Positions 5,692 to 8,341 of a stretch of DNA of 8,341 bases are shown here, piece after piece. The position numbers and the translations under genes are program-made. The stretch is from Candidatus Parcubacteria bacterium. GTDB lineage: Bacteria; Patescibacteriota; Minisyncoccia; Minisyncoccales; PEYH01. The notes beneath the pieces were generated by a model. That model was not told the DNA's origin. It was given only the letters and a program-made list of their open reading frames with translations, and ran no database searches. Location: the NCBI GenBank assembly GCA_026395615.1, contig JAPLYH010000032.1, positions 1 through 8,341 of the forward strand, read 5' to 3'. Positions within the stretch are counted from its first letter, which is position 1. The number at the start of each line of letters is the position of its first letter.

Positions 5692-8106
5692 TTATTTCCC
5701 TTTTCCTTTTTTAGAACCACCTTCTTTTGATTTCAAATTTACTAAGGTTTTAACTACTGCGTCCGGACTTAACGACATCGATTCAATTCCCTCTTTTGCC
5801 AAAAACTCGGCAAAATCAGGAAAGGTGGAAGGCGCTTCACCGCAAATGCCAACATATTTTTTTCTTGCCAAGCACTTTCTTATTACAATTCTTAATGATT
5901 CTTTTACTGCTTCGTTTCTTTCATCTGCGATATGGGCAATCTGACCATTATCTCTGTCAATTCCTAATGTGAGCTGAGCCAAATCATTAGAACCAATGCT
6001 CATACCGTCAAATATATCCAAAAATTTATCTGCCAAAATAACATTGGAAGGTATTTCACACATAACATGGATTTTTAATCCGTCTTGTTTTTGCTTTAGC
6101 CCAAATTTTTCAATCAATTCAATTACTTTCGCTCCTTCTTCCGGAGTTCTGCAAAACGGAACCATAACAGAAACATTTTTTAATCCAAACACATCTCTTA
6201 CTCTTTTAATAGCTTCGCATTCCATTTTAAAAGCAGGAATATATCTTTCATCATAATAACGGGACGCGCCTCGCCAGCCGATCATCGGGTTTTCTTCAAC
6301 TGGCTCATATTGCTGTCCGCCTATTAATTGAGCATATTCATTCGTTTTAAAATCAGAGAATCTGACTATAACTTCTTCGGGATAAAAAGCAGCAGCGATT
6401 TGAGCTATTCCCTCAGCTAATTCTTTTATAAAATATTCCTTTTTGTCTTTATGCTCAACTGTTATTTCCTCAATTTGCTTTTTAAGACGAGCATCTTTTA
6501 TTTTATCAAAATGATAAAGAGCAAGAGGATGACATTTTATTTTCTGGGCAATAATAAATTCCTCACGAGCCAAACCAACTCCTTTTACCGGTAAGAAAGA
6601 GGTCTTGAATGCTAACTCCGGAGCACCGATATTAACGCTGATCTTTATTTTTGAGCTGGGAATCTTTTTAAGATTATAGTTTTTAACTTCATAGGGGACT
6701 TTGCCGGCGAAGATTCTTCCTTTTTGTCCTTGTGTGCAATCAACAGTTATGTATTGTCCGGTTTTTAAAATCTTGGTCGCTTTTTCAGTGCCAACAATAC
6801 AAGGAATTCCCAATTCCCTGCTTACAATCGCAGCATGAGCGGTTTTTGAACCCTCATCCGTAACAATAGCTGAAGCCATTTGCATAATCGGAACCCAATC
6901 AGGGTCGGTCATTTTCGTAACTAATACTTCTCCCTTTTTAAATTCATTCATTTTTTTCACATCTGAAACGATCCGCACTTTGCCTTCTCCTATTTTATCG
7001 CCTACGGCAATTCCTTTTAATATCGGTTCTGCTTTAGTATTAATAGAATATTCGGTATAAACAGTTTTTCTTTCGGACCTATGAATTGTTTCCGGTCTTG
7101 ATTGAACAATGAAAAGTTTCCCTGTTTTGCCATCTTTTGCCCACTCCAAATCTTGGGGCATCCATTTTTTATTTAATCCGGAATAATAATCTTCAATTTT
7201 ACAAGCCCATTTTGCCAAAATTAAAATATCAGCATCAGATATTGAAAATTTTAATTGTTGTTCTTGTTTTACTGGAACTTCTTTCAAGCCGCCTTTAGTG
7301 TCATAGATAAGTTTTTTTGTTTTTCTGCCAAGATTTTTAACAATAATTGATTTATATCCTTGTTTAAGAGTTGGTTTGAATACAAAAAATTCATCAGGAG
7401 TAATTTTTCCTTTCACAATCATTTCTCCAACGCCCCAAATAGAGTTTATTAAAACAACATTAGGGAATCCTGTTTCCGTATCTAGGGTAAACATTATGCC
7501 AGATGAACCAATGCCAGAATTCACCATTTTTTGAACCCCAACAGACAAGGCAATTTGTAAATGGTCAAACCCTTTTTCTTGCCTATAAGCGATAGCTCTA
7601 TCTGTGAAAAGAGATGATATGCATTTTTTAACCGCTATTAAAACTTCTTGTTCGCCTTTGATATTTAAATATGTTTCCTGCTGTCCGGCGAAACTCGCTG
7701 TAGGCAAATCTTCTGCTGTTGCGGAACTGCGAATTGCCACGATTACATCTCTTTCTTTATAAATTTGGCAAAGCTTTTTATAATATTTAACGATTTTTCT
7801 TTCCAATTTTTTAGGCATATCTGCCTTTAAAATCAAATCTCTTGATTTTTTGCCTGTTTCTTGCAAACTATTTATGTCATTAGGTTTGAAATTTTTAAAA
7901 ATATCTTTCAATTGGTCATAAACACCTGATTCTTTAAGAAAATAAAAATAAGCGTGAGATGTTAAGGCAAAGCCATTAGGAATATTTATTCCCTCCGGGA
8001 CCAAATGCCTGAACATTTCTCCAAGAGAAGCGTTTTTTCCGCCAACTAAAGGGACATCTTTTATTCCTATATTTTTAAACCAAACAATATATTTTTTGAG
8101 TATCAT
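5692..8106 (-). CDS. ppsA: Phosphoenolpyruvate synthase (pyruvate, water dikinase)
   Basis: Interconverts pyruvate + ATP + water and PEP + AMP + phosphate through a phosphohistidine, in the cytosol. At 804 residues it is close to the usual length of about 790. Domains in order: N-terminal ATP-grasp with LVGGKNASLGEM (20-31), IRSSATAEDLPTASFAGQQE (125-144) and QDLEWAKDG...QSRPET (318-340); swivelling phosphohistidine domain with GSKTAHAAIVSRELGIP (419-435, catalytic H424); and C-terminal PEP/pyruvate TIM barrel with RFSDFKTNEY (582-591), ENPMIGWRGASRY (605-617), CEIPSN (683-688), IGSNDLAQLTLGIDRD (704-719) and GICGEAPS (753-760, catalytic C755). The phosphohistidine motif reads G-S-K-T rather than the common G-G-x-T. 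The C-terminal tail (795-804) is a Gly/Lys-rich extension. The ATG follows the upstream acyl-CoA synthetase stop by 14 nt with no Shine-Dalgarno, and the family-typical start (KYIVWF) supports it. PpsA rather than pyruvate phosphate dikinase is indicated by length and motif wording. Confidence 0.96.
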   Translation of the reverse strand: MILKKYIVWFKNIGIKDVPLVGGKNASLGEMFRHLVPEGINIPNGFALTSHAYFYFLKESGVYDQLKDIFKNFKPNDINSLQETGKKSRDLILKADMPKKLERKIVKYYKKLCQIYKERDVIVAIRSSATAEDLPTASFAGQQETYLNIKGEQEVLIAVKKCISSLFTDRAIAYRQEKGFDHLQIALSVGVQKMVNSGIGSSGIMFTLDTETGFPNVVLINSIWGVGEMIVKGKITPDEFFVFKPTLKQGYKSIIVKNLGRKTKKLIYDTKGGLKEVPVKQEQQLKFSISDADILILAKWACKIEDYYSGLNKKWMPQDLEWAKDGKTGKLFIVQSRPETIHRSERKTVYTEYSINTKAEPILKGIAVGDKIGEGKVRIVSDVKKMNEFKKGEVLVTKMTDPDWVPIMQMASAIVTDEGSKTAHAAIVSRELGIPCIVGTEKATKILKTGQYITVDCTQGQKGRIFAGKVPYEVKNYNLKKIPSSKIKISVNIGAPELAFKTSFLPVKGVGLAREEFIIAQKIKCHPLALYHFDKIKDARLKKQIEEITVEHKDKKEYFIKELAEGIAQIAAAFYPEEVIVRFSDFKTNEYAQLIGGQQYEPVEENPMIGWRGASRYYDERYIPAFKMECEAIKRVRDVFGLKNVSVMVPFCRTPEEGAKVIELIEKFGLKQKQDGLKIHVMCEIPSNVILADKFLDIFDGMSIGSNDLAQLTLGIDRDNGQIAHIADERNEAVKESLRIVIRKCLARKKYVGICGEAPSTFPDFAEFLAKEGIESMSLSPDAVVKTLVNLKSKEGGSKKGKGK

Positions 8107-8120
8107 ATAAATAAAGAGTA

Positions 8121-8341
8121 TTAATAATTTAAGATTAGCGCCCTGACCGCATTCACAGCTCTTTGCGGATCAGAATAATTTGGTATATGATTTCTTTCTA
8201 AAATTTTGATTGCTGGTTCAGTTAACTTGCCTCCTATAAAAGCGGTAATAATCGGTTTTTGGGGCCATTTCTTTTGCATATCTATTATGATTTTAGCATT
8301 TTTAATTGGCTCGGTCATTGTTTGCGGGGTCTGGATAATAA
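8121..8341 (-). CDS. ADP-forming acetate--CoA ligase-type protein, C-terminal end (cut by window edge)
   Basis: Only the last 72 complete codons are visible; the reading frame stays open through the edge at 8341, so the internal Met at 8318 is not the true start. The visible part begins IIQTPQTMTEP and continues with KPIITAFIGG, AIKILERNHIPNY and DPQRAVNAVRALI. This is the pattern of the end of the succinyl-CoA-ligase-like domain in ADP-forming acyl-CoA synthetases (TPQxMT, then 'KP..asf.GG...a...L...gIP.y..p.rAv.a..al'). Such enzymes convert acetyl-CoA (or another acyl-CoA) + ADP + phosphate to the acid + CoA + ATP. Because the protein stops right after this domain, it is either a separate alpha subunit or a fusion with the ATP-grasp part on its N-terminal side. 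It is first in the visible operon, 14 nt before ppsA. A Pat-like protein lysine acetyltransferase shares this domain and cannot be fully excluded. Confidence 0.8.
   Translation of the reverse strand, partial: IIQTPQTMTEPIKNAKIIIDMQKKWPQKPIITAFIGGKLTEPAIKILERNHIPNYSDPQRAVNAVRALILNY

Noticed and set aside
5669..5944. Plus-strand reading frame of 91 aa opposite the ppsA 3' end
   Set aside because: It lies antisense to the strongly conserved PpsA C-terminal barrel, so the open frame is a by-product of that coding sequence.
8121..8318. A complete 65-aa protein starting at the Met at 8318
   Set aside because: The frame is open to the window edge, and the residues before this Met (IIQTPQT) complete a conserved TPQxMT motif, so this is the tail of a longer protein.

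Overview
This is an AT-rich window of bacterial type. It has intrinsic hairpin/T-tract terminators and sigma-70-like promoters, two of them with an extended -10. It carries two aminoacyl-tRNA synthetase genes, a four-gene central-carbon cluster and one small RNA transcription unit. Several traits point to a streamlined Patescibacteria/CPR lineage, probably Parcubacteria-like: a short archaeal-style ValRS without the usual bacterial C-terminal arm, a TrpRS of the 'NPTVKDEIR' type, and an ADP-forming acyl-CoA synthetase next to PEP synthase, a PfkB-family kinase and a class II aldolase. Most start codons also lack a Shine-Dalgarno sequence. This placement is inferred from protein character and has not been tested with a tree. 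The standard code fits: all genes end in TAA and there is no sign of UGA recoding.

Layout. Positions 1-72 hold two tandem terminators for an upstream + strand unit outside the window. valS (139-2502, +) follows, with a promoter so close to its ATG that the mRNA may be leaderless, and a 14-bp-stem terminator at 2515-2554. Positions 2561-2731 form a separate + strand unit: a promoter, a compact structured RNA closed by an 8-bp terminal stem, and a strong terminator hairpin that also faces the end of the convergent trpS. trpS (2744-3742, -) has its own extended -10 promoter in the 118-nt gap behind fba. That gap also holds three copies of an 11-bp direct repeat.

The rest of the window (3861-8341, -) is a tightly packed operon read right to left: the 3' end of an ADP-forming acetate-CoA ligase-type gene (cut by the window edge), ppsA (PEP synthase), a pfkB-family kinase and fba (class II aldolase). 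The gaps are 14 and 27-42 nt, followed by an 11-nt overlap. Together they could link fructose 6-phosphate, fructose 1,6-bisphosphate and triose phosphates (PfkB/Fba), PEP and pyruvate (PpsA), and acetyl-CoA and acetate plus ATP (acyl-CoA synthetase). This is an archaeal-flavoured glycolysis/gluconeogenesis and energy-conservation module. The PfkB substrate and the direction of PpsA are inferences.

The least explained element is the small RNA at about 2597-2731. It has clear transcription signals and structure, but I could not assign it to a family. A stretch resembling the apical loop of SRP 4.5S RNA is present, but the conserved AGCAG element is missing. No intergenic stretch exceeds 300 bases.
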